Origin: Paenibacillus_AR sp051594765
GTDB taxonomy: Bacteria; Bacillota; Bacilli; Paenibacillales; NBRC-103111
Length of the DNA stretch: 64,000 nt
Assembly (NCBI RefSeq): GCF_051594765.1
Contig: NZ_JBPPGJ010000004.1
Coordinates: 248,001-312,000, forward strand
Direction of reading: 5' to 3'
Shown here: positions 1 through 7,933 of the stretch, one piece after another
Layout: each line of letters begins with the position of its first letter
Position numbering within the stretch: position 1 is the first letter of the stretch
Position numbers and translations under genes: made by a program
Notes under the pieces: model-generated
Database searches by the model: none
Told to the model about the DNA's origin: nothing
The model's input: only the letters and a program-made list of their open reading frames with translations

Positions 1-540
1 GAAGGTATAGCCCAGCGGATTGTGAACCGCCAGATTGCGGAGCAGCCGGCCATGCGGGATAGGCTTCGAGGAGGTCAGCTCCAGGGTCCGGGCCAGAACG
101 ATTTTGCTCAACTCGCCCTTGCCGATCATCTCCAGCCCCCGGGTGACGCCCGTGCGGTATGCCTCGGGAGAAGGGTGCTCCTCCAGCCTGCACTCCCCCT
201 CCAACACACGCTCGGTCTCACCGCTCGGCCGGAACCGGAGAGGCTCCGACCACTCGGCCGATTGGGGGATCAGAAGCCGGGCGGGGAGAGCAGGATCGAA
301 CGGGATCGCTCCCACCGCCACCGGATTCTCCAAGCCGGCCCGCTTCGCCTGCTCCAACGCCTCGGACACCCGCAAGGATAGCTCCTTCGGGGATAGGACT
401 CCGTCCGGAAGCGAAATCCGGGTGAACTCTCCCTCCGTCAGGAGGGTCCCCGACGGCGAAGCCAGGAAGAAGGATGTACCCGCATGGTAGCGGTCGACCG
501 CTTGCACCGTATCCGACGTTAAGACAGCTTGACGATCCAT
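1..540 (-). CDS. dhbC: Isochorismate synthase DhbC, N-terminal 180 residues (cut by window edge)
   Basis: The reverse strand gives an open frame from an ATG at 540 through the left edge. It follows AAGGAGG with 8 nt spacing. The translation contains GKGELSKIVLARTLEL near residues 140-155, the characteristic chorismate-binding family segment of DhbC/EntC/MenF enzymes, after the usual variable N-terminal half. The family converts chorismate to isochorismate, the first step of 2,3-dihydroxybenzoate synthesis for the siderophore bacillibactin. It lies 43 nt downstream of dhbA in the order dhbA-dhbC known from Bacillus. The remaining C-terminal half (about 220 residues) and any dhbE, dhbB and dhbF genes lie outside the window. 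MenF is the main alternative; the neighbours argue for DhbC. Confidence 0.93.
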   Translation of the reverse strand, partial: MDRQAVLTSDTVQAVDRYHAGTSFFLASPSGTLLTEGEFTRISLPDGVLSPKELSLRVSEALEQAKRAGLENPVAVGAIPFDPALPARLLIPQSAEWSEPLRFRPSGETERVLEGECRLEEHPSPEAYRTGVTRGLEMIGKGELSKIVLARTLELTSSKPIPHGRLLRNLAVHNPLGYTF

Positions 541-583
541 AACGATGTCCTCCTTAAGTTCCATTTTTCGTGAACGTTCCCTT

Positions 584-1378
584 TCAAACCCCGAGAGTGG
601 CGCCGCCATCCACGCACAGATCCTCCATGGTAATATGCTTCGACCGGTCGGACAGCAGGAAGAGTACGGCGTCGGCGATGTCGTCCGGCTCCGCAATTCG
701 TCCCAGCGGGATACCCAGCCGGTACTGCTCGGGGGTTCCGGCGATGACCTTGGCCGCATCGTCCTCCGCCGGCTCCGCCTGCCACATGGAACGTAGCATC
801 AAGGTGTCCGTCGAGCCCGGCGAAACCACGTTGCAGCGGATCCGGTACGGAGCCACCTCCAGCCCGAGACAGCGGGTAAAATGAGTCGCCGCCGCCTTCG
901 AAGCCGCATATGCCGCCATCTGCATCCGGGGCACCCGGGCCGCATTGGAGCTTACTGTTACGATGGAGCCGCTCCGGCGGGGAATCATGTGGCGGACCAC
1001 CGCCCGGCACATGTGGAACACCCCTGTACAATTCACGGAGAAGATGGCGTTCCAATCTTCGGATTGAAACGTTTCAATCGATCCCGTCCTTAAGACCCCA
1101 GCGACGTTGACCAGACCGTGGATCGGGCCCAGCTCCCGTTCGATCCGGTCTACCGCCGCTTCCGCCTGCTTGGCATGGCTGACGTCCGCCCGGTACACCG
1201 CAACGGGCAGCCCGGCTGCCGCCAGCTCCGCCTCCAGACGTCTCAAGCCCTTTTCATTCACATCCATCAGCGCTACCGTAGCCCCGCCGGCCGCCAGCGT
1301 CCTGGCCACGCTTTGCCCGATCCCCTGGGCTGCGCCCGTCACCAGCACCGTTTGGTTTTGGAATCCGGACCGGTTCAT
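584..1378 (-). CDS. dhbA: 2,3-dihydro-2,3-dihydroxybenzoate dehydrogenase (SDR family)
   Basis: The 264-residue product is a classical short-chain dehydrogenase. It has the TGAAQGIG cofactor loop at residues 14-21, an NVAG motif, the catalytic serine region TVSSNAA and a YAASKAA active-site Tyr/Lys pair. The length fits DhbA/EntA, which oxidises 2,3-dihydro-2,3-dihydroxybenzoate to 2,3-dihydroxybenzoate with NAD. The chosen ATG at 1378 follows GGCGGAG; a longer open frame upstream overlaps besA and has no ribosome site. It starts 11 nt after besA ends, so the two are probably cotranscribed. Many SDR enzymes look alike, and the specific name rests on the adjoining dhbC and Fur-controlled genes. 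Confidence 0.88.
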   Translation of the reverse strand: MNRSGFQNQTVLVTGAAQGIGQSVARTLAAGGATVALMDVNEKGLRRLEAELAAAGLPVAVYRADVSHAKQAEAAVDRIERELGPIHGLVNVAGVLRTGSIETFQSEDWNAIFSVNCTGVFHMCRAVVRHMIPRRSGSIVTVSSNAARVPRMQMAAYAASKAAATHFTRCLGLEVAPYRIRCNVVSPGSTDTLMLRSMWQAEPAEDDAAKVIAGTPEQYRLGIPLGRIAEPDDIADAVLFLLSDRSKHITMEDLCVDGGATLGV

Positions 1379-1389
1379 GACTCCGCCTC

Positions 1390-2199
1390 TCACACCTCCA
1401 GCCCCTTTCTTGCACGTGCGGCCAGCCGAACCGTCCGGCTCATAAGCGCCGGCAGCAGGGATACATGACCTTCGTCCGGGAAGAGGGTGTACTGCACGGA
1501 GAGTTCTTTTCCCGCCAATACCGCCATACGATCCGCGAAGATCCGGGCATTCTCGATCATGCCATGAGAGGTTTCCTCCGAGCCCACCGCGATGAGTAGA
1601 CGAGCCTCCCGGGCACATTCCTCCAGCCTGCGGGGGAATTCCTCCAGCTTGCCGAAGACGAAGTCCGAATTCCAGTGAATGGACGGACTGCCGGCCACAT
1701 AGCTCTGATACGAGCCGGGGGCGGTCAACAGAACCTGCAGAACGAACAACCCTCCCAAGGAATGGCCGACGATTCCCTGCCGTTCCCGGTTCACGGGATA
1801 ATCCCGCTCCACCGCCGCCTTCACCTCCCGTTCGATGAAACGATGGAAGATCTCCGCTCCCCCGCATTCCGCGAAGGTTTTGCCCCGGAACGCATAGGGC
1901 GCTTCCCCTTCCGGCCGCGGGAGGGTAAAGTCGTAGAACCGGTTCTGGGAAAACAGCGCATCGGTCTGATACCCGATTCCGACCACTACCGCCGGGTCCA
2001 CGCCGGTTTTATCCGACCGCCGGGATTGTATGGCCAGCGTCTCCACCACCGTATCGAACACCGCGTTGGCATCCAGCACATAGAGGACGGGATAGCCCCC
2101 CGGAGGAGGCTCCCCTTCCGGTGCCGCTATGAAGAGCCGATAGGCGCGGTTTCCCTCTACGGACCGGATGTCCCGGATTTCCTTCGTAAATCCCTTCAT
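1390..2199 (-). CDS. besA: Bacillibactin trilactone esterase (BesA-like)
   Basis: The 269-residue protein belongs to the Fes/IroE/BesA branch of the esterase D alpha/beta-hydrolase family. It shows YPVLYVLDAN near the N-terminus, the nucleophile elbow GHSLGG and a C-terminal DEGHVS that supplies the histidine. The family hydrolyses the ester backbone of imported ferric siderophore so iron can be released in the cytoplasm; no signal peptide is visible, which agrees. The ATG at 2199 has GGAG 8 nt upstream, making it a better start than an in-frame codon at 2277 lying inside the previous gene. Position after feuABC matches the Bacillus feuABC-besA order. Confidence 0.88.
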   Translation of the reverse strand: MKGFTKEIRDIRSVEGNRAYRLFIAAPEGEPPPGGYPVLYVLDANAVFDTVVETLAIQSRRSDKTGVDPAVVVGIGYQTDALFSQNRFYDFTLPRPEGEAPYAFRGKTFAECGGAEIFHRFIEREVKAAVERDYPVNRERQGIVGHSLGGLFVLQVLLTAPGSYQSYVAGSPSIHWNSDFVFGKLEEFPRRLEECAREARLLIAVGSEETSHGMIENARIFADRMAVLAGKELSVQYTLFPDEGHVSLLPALMSRTVRLAARARKGLEV

Positions 2200-2245
2200 G
2201 CTTGTCACTCCTTTGCTCCTTGGTCTGCCACCACCGAACCACCTG

Positions 2246-3268
2246 TCAAGCTCTGGCCCGGTACAGCAGATATACAAAATAGGGGGTCCCGACCATTGCG
2301 ATAACGATACCGGCCGGCAGCTCCACCGGGGCGAAGACCGTCTTGGCGATGAAGTCCGACACCATGACCAGCAGCATCCCGAGAAGACCGCTTAAGGGAA
2401 GGATCCGGGTGTGCCGGGTTCCCGCCAGCCGCTTGGCGATATGGGGGGCGATCAAGCCGACGAAGCCGATGTTGCCCGATACCGAGACGCAGGCGCTGAT
2501 GACGCCGATGCTGCACAGAAGCAGAAGCTGCTTTTCCCGCTCCGCCGGAATGCCCAGACTGGTGGCGGTTTCCTCCCCCAGCCTCAGGTAGTCGATCACC
2601 CTGGCCCGGTAATAGAGCACGGGGATGGTAATCAGGAGCCAGGGGAGGATCGATAGAATATACGTCCAGTTGCCGTTCCAGATGCTGCCGGCCAGCCAGA
2701 CGGTCGCCATCTCGAAGTCCTTGGGATTCATCTTCAACGACAGATACATGGCCGCCGCTCCGAAGCCCGACCCCATGGCGATGCCCGTCAGCAGGAGGCG
2801 CTGGGGATCCAGCCTGCCGTTCTGCCAGGCGAATGCGTAGATCAATACTGCGGCCAGCAGCCCGCCGGCCAAGCCGAACAGCGGCATGGCCAGAATATGC
2901 AGCAGCCCGCTTCCGTTGAACGTGCCGCCGAAGAAGAACATAAACGCCACGACGGCGGCTCCGGCGCCCGCATTGATCCCCAGCACGCCGGGATCCGCCA
3001 GCTCGTTCCGGGTGACGCCTTGGATGACCGCTCCTGCGGTCCCAAGGCCGAAGCCCACCAAGGCGCCGGTCACGATGCGCGGAAGGCGGAAATCGAAGAT
3101 GACCAGGTCATGGTCGGGCACGGGATGAATGCGCAGCAGCGTGCGGATCACATCTCCCACCGATATGTCGAAGGCCCCGTTGGTCAGGCTGATGTAGAAC
3201 GTTGCGGCGATGCCCGCCCATGCGGTCAGAACCAGCATCCGGTACCGGGATGTGTCCCGCTCAAGCAT
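2246..3268 (-). CDS. feuC: Ferric siderophore ABC permease, FecCD family (FeuC-like)
   Basis: The 340-residue hydrophobic protein is a BtuC/FecCD-type permease with about ten membrane spans. It carries the family segments RLPRIVTGALVGFGLGTAG and GLIAPHIAKRL, the latter being the cytoplasmic loop that contacts the ATPase. It pairs with FeuB to make the channel for ferric bacillibactin and enterobactin-type siderophores. The start at 3268 lies inside feuB (8 bp overlap) behind a GGGAGG sequence, a sign of translational coupling. No ATPase gene follows; in Bacillus the Feu system uses the separately encoded YusV, and the same arrangement is inferred here. Confidence 0.9.
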   Translation of the reverse strand: MLERDTSRYRMLVLTAWAGIAATFYISLTNGAFDISVGDVIRTLLRIHPVPDHDLVIFDFRLPRIVTGALVGFGLGTAGAVIQGVTRNELADPGVLGINAGAGAAVVAFMFFFGGTFNGSGLLHILAMPLFGLAGGLLAAVLIYAFAWQNGRLDPQRLLLTGIAMGSGFGAAAMYLSLKMNPKDFEMATVWLAGSIWNGNWTYILSILPWLLITIPVLYYRARVIDYLRLGEETATSLGIPAEREKQLLLLCSIGVISACVSVSGNIGFVGLIAPHIAKRLAGTRHTRILPLSGLLGMLLVMVSDFIAKTVFAPVELPAGIVIAMVGTPYFVYLLYRARA

Positions 3269-4289
3269 GACCTCTCCCTCCCCTCGTCCGGATCAAGTAC
3301 AAGAAGAAGGGGACGCCGATCATGGCGGTCACGACGCCGATCGGCGTTTCGAACGGATAGTTGATGAACCGGCTGGCCACATCGCAGAGAGCCAGGAAGA
3401 GGGCTCCAAGGACGCCCGCGCAAGGGATGATCCAGCGGTAATCCACGCCGGTCAGGAAGCGGGCGATGTGCGGGATGATCAGCCCGACGAAGCCGATGTT
3501 GCCTGCCAAGGCGACGGAGATGCCGGTCAGAATGACGACGCTGAGTCCCGCCGCCAGCTTGATCAGGACCACCCGCTGCCCCAGGCTGACGGACACCTCC
3601 TCGCCCAGAGCCAGCACCGTCACCGATTTGGATACTGCGAAGGCAAGCAGAAGCCCCGTTACGGCGAAGGGGATGACCAGCCGGATCAGGTCCGGGTCCA
3701 GCTGGTGCAGCCTGGCGTTGTACCAGAAGCTGATGTTCTGCGACACCTGGAAATAAACCGCGAGCCCGGCGGCGATGCTGCTCAGGAAGGAGCCGATGAT
3801 GGTCCCCGTAATGGCCATCCGGACGGGACTGAAGCCGTTGGGCATCAAGGAAGCGAAGCCGTACACGATGCAGACCGCTGCCGCTGAGCCCAGCAGAGAG
3901 AAGAAAATCATCCCGAGCGACGACAAATTCGGGAAGAATACCATACATACCGTAATGGCGAAGACGGATCCGTCCGATACCCCCATGACAGAGGGGGAGG
4001 CCAGATCATTGCGGGTCATGCCCTGCATGATGGCGCCTGATATGGCCAGGAAGGCTCCGATAAGAAGCGAGCCAACGGCTCTGGGCATTCGAGAATGGAG
4101 GATGATCTGATGGTTGACGTTCCCGGCATCGAAGTGGAGGATGGCGTCCGCCACGGTCTGCCACGGAATCGCCTTGGCGCCGTACAGGATGGACAGGACC
4201 ACTGTCAGGAGGACGGCCGCCGGCGAAGCCACCAGCAGTGCCGCCCCCATGGCGGAGGAACCGGATCGGATCGAGGTTAACCGGTTCAT
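3261..4289 (-). CDS. feuB: Ferric siderophore ABC permease, FecCD family (FeuB-like)
   Basis: The 342-residue product is the second FecCD permease. It has the N-terminal segment SRMPRAVGSLLIGAFLA and the ATPase-contact loop GLIIPHIARFL. It starts 3 nt after the feuA stop and overlaps feuC by 8 bp, so the three Feu genes form a tight unit. The ribosome site is weak, which suggests reinitiation after feuA. The two permeases are homologous but clearly diverged, as expected for a heterodimeric channel. Confidence 0.9.
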   Translation of the reverse strand: MNRLTSIRSGSSAMGAALLVASPAAVLLTVVLSILYGAKAIPWQTVADAILHFDAGNVNHQIILHSRMPRAVGSLLIGAFLAISGAIMQGMTRNDLASPSVMGVSDGSVFAITVCMVFFPNLSSLGMIFFSLLGSAAAVCIVYGFASLMPNGFSPVRMAITGTIIGSFLSSIAAGLAVYFQVSQNISFWYNARLHQLDPDLIRLVIPFAVTGLLLAFAVSKSVTVLALGEEVSVSLGQRVVLIKLAAGLSVVILTGISVALAGNIGFVGLIIPHIARFLTGVDYRWIIPCAGVLGALFLALCDVASRFINYPFETPIGVVTAMIGVPFFLYLIRTRGGRGHA

Positions 4290-4292
4290 ACG

Positions 4293-5336
4293 TTATTTGG
4301 AGAGGTTCTCAACGGCGGCCTTCAGGAAGCTGATCTTGCTCCAGGCCGTACCACCTTGAGCCAGCGGGTCCACCACGTTGACGAATACCTTGTTGTTCTT
4401 GACCGCATTCATGCTCTTCCAGATCGGGTTGTTCTGCAGGTCCTCCAGAGACTTGGGCTTATCCTTGTTCTCGTCCTCGGAGAACTGCAGGAAGATGTAG
4501 TCCGGATTAATCTCGCTGAACTTCTCGAGAGAGACCGTCTCCTGGGATTGGGCCGCCTTGATCTGGTCCGGAACCTTCAAGCCCAGATCCTTATACAGCG
4601 ACGGGTTGAAGAAAAATTCATCCCGGTAAATGGTAATGCTTCCGGCGCGGATCCGGATGGCCACCACCTTCTTATCCTTCAGCTTCTCGCCCAGCCGGGC
4701 CTTGGCCGCTTCCAGATCCGACTTGTACTGATCGATGGCCTGCTTGGCCTGTGCCTGCTTGCCGGTCAGCTCCGCCAGTAGGTTCAGATTGGCCTCCCAG
4801 TCGGTGGACAAATGGGACACCGGGAAGGTCGGAGCGATCTTCACCAGCTTCTCGGATACGTCAGCAGGGAACTTGGACGTGCCCAAGATGACATCCGGCT
4901 TCAGCTTCAGGATCGTCTCCACATTGGGCTGGCTTTTCTCCCCGATGGATTCGGTCGAGCCCGTTATGGGGGCGAACATGGCCGGGAATTTGCCGCCCAC
5001 AGTGATGCCGCCTGCCGGCTTCACACCCAGTACCAGCGCGTCCTCCATGGCTTCCAGGCTTCCGGTAATGACGAGCTTCTCCGTCTTGGCCGGTATGGTA
5101 TAGGTTTTATTCAGATAGGTAACGGTTCTCGTTGCGCCCGCCGTGACGGCTGCCGATGCTTCCGGCTTTTTCTCTCCCGCGCCGGCCGATGCGGCGGCGG
5201 TTGCTGCAGCGGTAGCGGTCGGACTGGATGCGGCGGCTCCGGAGGTGGTGGCCGAGTCATTTTTTTCTCCGCATGCGGATAATAGCAGGATGGATGCAAG
5301 CGCAGCGCACCCTAATGTTTTGTGGATCGAATTCAT
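4293..5336 (-). CDS. feuA: Siderophore-binding lipoprotein (FeuA-like)
   Basis: The 347-residue protein starts with a lipoprotein signal peptide ending in LLSAC (Cys22), followed by an Ala/Thr/Ser-rich linker to about residue 75. The rest is a class III periplasmic-binding fold, with RTVTYLNKTYTIP at its start, the SLEAMEDALVLGVKPAGG segment and the long interdomain helix around residue 180. It would capture ferric bacillibactin or related catecholates outside the membrane and hand them to FeuBC. The ATG follows GAGGGG at 7 nt. A perfect Fur box lies 26 nt upstream and putative Btr repeats lie beyond it, so iron repression and siderophore-dependent activation are both likely. Confidence 0.92.
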   Translation of the reverse strand: MNSIHKTLGCAALASILLLSACGEKNDSATTSGAAASSPTATAAATAAASAGAGEKKPEASAAVTAGATRTVTYLNKTYTIPAKTEKLVITGSLEAMEDALVLGVKPAGGITVGGKFPAMFAPITGSTESIGEKSQPNVETILKLKPDVILGTSKFPADVSEKLVKIAPTFPVSHLSTDWEANLNLLAELTGKQAQAKQAIDQYKSDLEAAKARLGEKLKDKKVVAIRIRAGSITIYRDEFFFNPSLYKDLGLKVPDQIKAAQSQETVSLEKFSEINPDYIFLQFSEDENKDKPKSLEDLQNNPIWKSMNAVKNNKVFVNVVDPLAQGGTAWSKISFLKAAVENLSK

Positions 5337-5361
5337 GGAAAATCCCCTCTCAACACTTGAT

Positions 5362-5380
5362 ATTGATAATCATTATCAAT
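5362..5380. promoter_or_regulatory. Fur box upstream of feuA
   Basis: ATTGATAATCATTATCAAT is a perfect 19-bp inverted repeat. Its core TGATAATCATTATCA (5364-5378) equals the Bacillus Fur 7-1-7 consensus. It sits 26 nt before the feuA start, over the likely promoter. Confidence 0.92.
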
Positions 5381-5406
5381 GATAAGTTCCAAATGCCCTA
5401 CCGTCC

Positions 5407-5441
5407 ATGGACGATTTCCGGATGTATTATGGACGATTTCC
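5407..5441. promoter_or_regulatory. Direct repeats, putative Btr half-sites upstream of feuA
   Basis: ATGGACGATTTCC occurs identically at 5407-5419 and 5429-5441, starts 22 bp apart or two helical turns. The second copy covers the btr stop codon and last codons. Position upstream of the Fur box and promoter fits binding of an AraC-type activator. Assignment to Btr is inferred from neighbourhood. Confidence 0.7.
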
Positions 5442-7085
5442 AGTCAGCAGCTCTATCGTCTGCTCCAGCAATCTCTCGTGAGCGGAAGCGGAGTACTCGC
5501 ACCAAGGGTCGGGAGAGATGGTATACACCCTCTGGTTGCGCACCGCCTTCAAATTCTGCCAGACCGCTGATGTCTGCAGGGATCTCCAGAAGTTCAGCGT
5601 CTCCTCCTCCTGCCGAACGAGAAGAAGCAGGCGGTCAGCCGGGATCTCGGCCAGTTCCTTCGGGGTAATAACCCGGTCATACATTTCCTCTTGCGCCTCC
5701 AACGCCGAATGGAGCTGAAGATCTCCGAAGAACACCTCAGACAAGCTCCTGTTGCTGTATACCCGGATGTCCCGGTTGTATATCCGCAGGATCAGGAAGG
5801 TATCCTTCCCGACGGTGTGCTTCAACCGGTTCCTCGCCGTGCGCACCTTCCGCTCGTAACCGGCCAGCCAGATCTCCGCATCCCGCTTCCCGTCTAGCGC
5901 TTCGGCGATCGTAAGCAGTTGGTCCTTCCAACCTGCATCTCCCGGCGGCACGCAGAGCAGGCCTCCCGCTTGCTCGAGCACCTCCCGCTCCTCCTCCTCC
6001 GGCTCCTCCGAGCAGAGGATGATGTCTGGGTCGGATTCCAGCAGCCGCTCCGCGTTCCCCGTCCCTTCGTACCGGCGGCGGCGTCCGGCATGAAGATGCA
6101 CCGGAATTTCATCCTTGTACGTCTTGTAATAGTGAGCGGTCCACTTGGGGTGCAGCGGGGCGGCATAGGGGATGATGTCCAGGGCGACCAGATGGCCGAT
6201 CGCGGAGACATGATAAGCGGCGATCCTTCTGCTGCGCCGGCTCCTGTATTCCTTGGGCGATACCCCGACCACCTGCTTGAACTTGCGGCTGAAGTAGAAT
6301 TCATCGGCATATCCGACGGCTTGGGCGATTTCCTTCAGCCTCCGCTTGGGATCCGGGGAACGGGACATCAAGAGCTTCGCGTGCTTCATCCGGAGGGCGG
6401 TCAAGTAATCCATTGCGCTAACGCCATAGGTCTTCTTGAAGAGGTCGACGAAGTACTTCCTGGACGTATTGGATAGCTGGGCCAGCCGGTCTATGGTAAT
6501 GTCCGAAAAATAGAAGCGGTCCATATAGCCCCTGGCCCGTTCCACTCCGGACCGGCTGTCTTCAGGCTGCCGGAGGCTCCGGCCCCGCAGGATGGCATAG
6601 ATCAGCTGGTGGAATAAGGATTGGCAGCGGAGCCGCTCCATCGGGTCCTTCATCTCCCGGCACTCTAGAATAGAGCTGCACAGGGCGGACAGCTGGTCTC
6701 CCGCAAGCACCCGGTGGAGGCCGTAGACATCCGGCAGCTCCGGGTCCAGTTTACCTTGGCGCAGCTCTCCCCGTTCTTCCTGCCGGTATACGTCGAACCG
6801 CAGCAGAACCAGCTTCAGCCCATGGGAAGGCTCCGCCGTTACGCCGTAGCTCTCTCCCGGCGAGCCCAAGTAGACGGTATCCCGATGCAGGCGGCATTCC
6901 TGATCCGCCAGCGTCAGCGTTCCTTCACCGTCTGTTACGATCAGAAGAACATGGGTATCTGCGATCTGCTGACCGGTGCTCCAGCCGCCATCCCCATGGA
7001 GATATTCGGCCCGGCGGTAATGGAGAACCGTTTCCACGGAGGTCGGGTCGGTATGCAGCAATTCCATATATGGGCTCGGTTGCAT
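5427..7085 (-). CDS. btr: AraC-type regulator fused to a siderophore-binding domain (Btr-like)
   Basis: The 552-residue protein has three parts: an N-terminal cupin-like region (1-150), an AraC double helix-turn-helix (about 165-280, ending in RKFKQVVGVSPKEYRSRR) and a C-terminal periplasmic-binding domain (about 290-550) of the FeuA type but without a signal peptide. This is the architecture of Btr, which activates feuABC-besA in Bacillus when it binds ferric bacillibactin in the cytoplasm. The gene lies directly upstream of feuA. It has its own promoter and Fur box. The ribosome site before the ATG is weak (GGCGG). Confidence 0.92.
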   Translation of the reverse strand: MQPSPYMELLHTDPTSVETVLHYRRAEYLHGDGGWSTGQQIADTHVLLIVTDGEGTLTLADQECRLHRDTVYLGSPGESYGVTAEPSHGLKLVLLRFDVYRQEERGELRQGKLDPELPDVYGLHRVLAGDQLSALCSSILECREMKDPMERLRCQSLFHQLIYAILRGRSLRQPEDSRSGVERARGYMDRFYFSDITIDRLAQLSNTSRKYFVDLFKKTYGVSAMDYLTALRMKHAKLLMSRSPDPKRRLKEIAQAVGYADEFYFSRKFKQVVGVSPKEYRSRRSRRIAAYHVSAIGHLVALDIIPYAAPLHPKWTAHYYKTYKDEIPVHLHAGRRRRYEGTGNAERLLESDPDIILCSEEPEEEEREVLEQAGGLLCVPPGDAGWKDQLLTIAEALDGKRDAEIWLAGYERKVRTARNRLKHTVGKDTFLILRIYNRDIRVYSNRSLSEVFFGDLQLHSALEAQEEMYDRVITPKELAEIPADRLLLLVRQEEETLNFWRSLQTSAVWQNLKAVRNQRVYTISPDPWCEYSASAHERLLEQTIELLTGNRP

Positions 7086-7131
7086 CTTTTCACCGCCTAA
7101 ATTGAAGTGATTATTGTTTGAGTCTAATTGT

Positions 7132-7151
7132 TGATAATGATTATCATTATC
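7132..7151. promoter_or_regulatory. Fur box upstream of btr
   Basis: TGATAATGATTATCA at 7132-7146 is a perfect 7-1-7 Fur repeat, and the overlapping GATAATGATTATCATTATC (7133-7151) matches the classic 19-bp Fur consensus at all but the centre base. It lies just downstream of the btr promoter. Confidence 0.92.
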
Positions 7152-7168
7152 ACGAACCCATATTCTGG

Positions 7169-7197
7169 ATGATAGGTCCTCCCCTTCGATCTGTCAA
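7169..7197 (-). promoter_or_regulatory. Sigma-A promoter for btr
   Basis: On the minus strand TTGACA (7192-7197), a 17-nt spacer and TATCAT (7169-7174) form a good vegetative promoter. Transcription would start near 7161, so Fur bound at 7132-7151 would block early elongation. Confidence 0.75.
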
Positions 7198-7284
7198 TCC
7201 CCAATATGATAGAAGGTTGTCCGTTCAGGACAACCCGCTTGCCGGTCGACACTGGGAAGCGACGGCAATCCGACGGTTGGGCTT

Positions 7285-7375
7285 GGACTAGATCGGCGAT
7301 TCGGAGTGTGCCGTGGACTAAATCGGCGGTGTGTAGAGCTGGCATGTACTAGATCGGCGACTCTGAGGGTGGCGG
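7285..7375. repeat. Three-unit tandem repeat of about 30 bp
   Basis: The core GACTAGATCGGCGA recurs with small changes at 7285-7299, 7315-7329 and 7346-7360, giving periods of 30 and 31 bp. The remaining half of each unit is degenerate. It lies in the 848-nt gene-free stretch between btr and the next binding protein. Confidence 0.75.
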
Positions 7376-7382
7376 GGTACAA

Positions 7383-7566
7383 TAACGGTTGCTAGAAACG
7401 CTATTTGCATAGTTGGAGGCCGGTTTGATTTCTAACGGTTGTATAAACGCTTATTTGTGTGATTTCCGGCGTAATAACCGTCCGAATCGGCAAATAACAC
7501 CTGTGAGAACCGTTAGCCATCGACACAAGCCGAAACTAACCAAATAGCGCCTGTGGGAACCGTTAG
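7383..7566. repeat. Four copies of a 26-bp dispersed repeat, two in each orientation
   Basis: Forward copies TAACGGTTGCTAGAAACG... (7383-7407) and TAACGGTTGTATAAACGC... (7433-7457) are mirrored by CAAATAACACCTGTGAGAAC... (7491-7516) and CAAATAGCGCCTGTGGGAAC... (7541-7566). The end motif AACCGTTAG is shared. The 2+2 inverted layout could fold into a long stem. No open frame is present. Confidence 0.8.
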
Positions 7567-7697
7567 CCTTTTTGTTGTCCGGCAGCGCTAATCCAGGGAA
7601 CCCGTACGCAACCATCACTCTTTGGATGCTACGTGCGAGGATGGCGGTTTAAGCAAAATTCGGCATGGTGTCTCCCTTCTATTTCTTCAGAGTAGAC

Positions 7698-7732
7698 AAA
7701 AAGAGGAGCCTGCATCATCGCAAGACTCCTCT
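7698..7732 (-). terminator. Intrinsic terminator downstream of the 7934-9442 gene
   Basis: On the minus strand AGAGGAG and CTCCTCT arms, extended inward by CTTGC/GCAGG around a GATGAT loop, are followed by a run of five T. It lies about 200 nt after the stop codon of the binding-protein gene, implying a long 3' untranslated region. Confidence 0.8.
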
Positions 7733-7750
7733 ATCCGTCCAAATATCCCC

Positions 7751-7915
7751 CTCTTCCCGCCACCGTCGCTCCTTCGCTCTGCTCCCCCTCCGCTTATCTC
7801 TCCTCCGCGCTCCTCCTGCCTCCGCCGCTCCTTTGCTCTCCTCCGCGCTCCCCGCCATTCCTACCTTCTCTCTCCTCCGCGCTCCCCGCTCTTCCCGCCA
7901 CCGACGCTCCTTCGC
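7751..7915. repeat. Pyrimidine-rich low-complexity repeat block
   Basis: A 27-bp sequence beginning CTCTTCCCGCCACCG occurs at 7751-7777 and 7889-7915 with one mismatch. Between the copies, CTCTCCTCCGCGCTCC occurs three times (7798-7813, 7836-7851, 7870-7885). Read as minus-strand RNA the block is purine-rich and repeats GGAGGAGAG, which resembles ribosome sites. It lies between a stop codon and its terminator. Confidence 0.8.
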
Positions 7916-7933
7916 GCTCCTCCCGCTTCCGCT

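Noticed and set aside
1390..1867. N-terminal extension of dhbA to 427 residues
   Set aside because: The extra residues overlap the besA coding sequence on the same strand in another frame, while ATG 1378 has a ribosome site and gives the normal SDR length.
7285..7566. CRISPR array
   Set aside because: The repeats are few and imperfect, half of them are inverted, spacers are not of even length, and no cas gene is present.
7086..7933. Insertion sequence or its remnant
   Set aside because: No transposase fragment, terminal inverted repeats or target duplication could be found around the repeat block.
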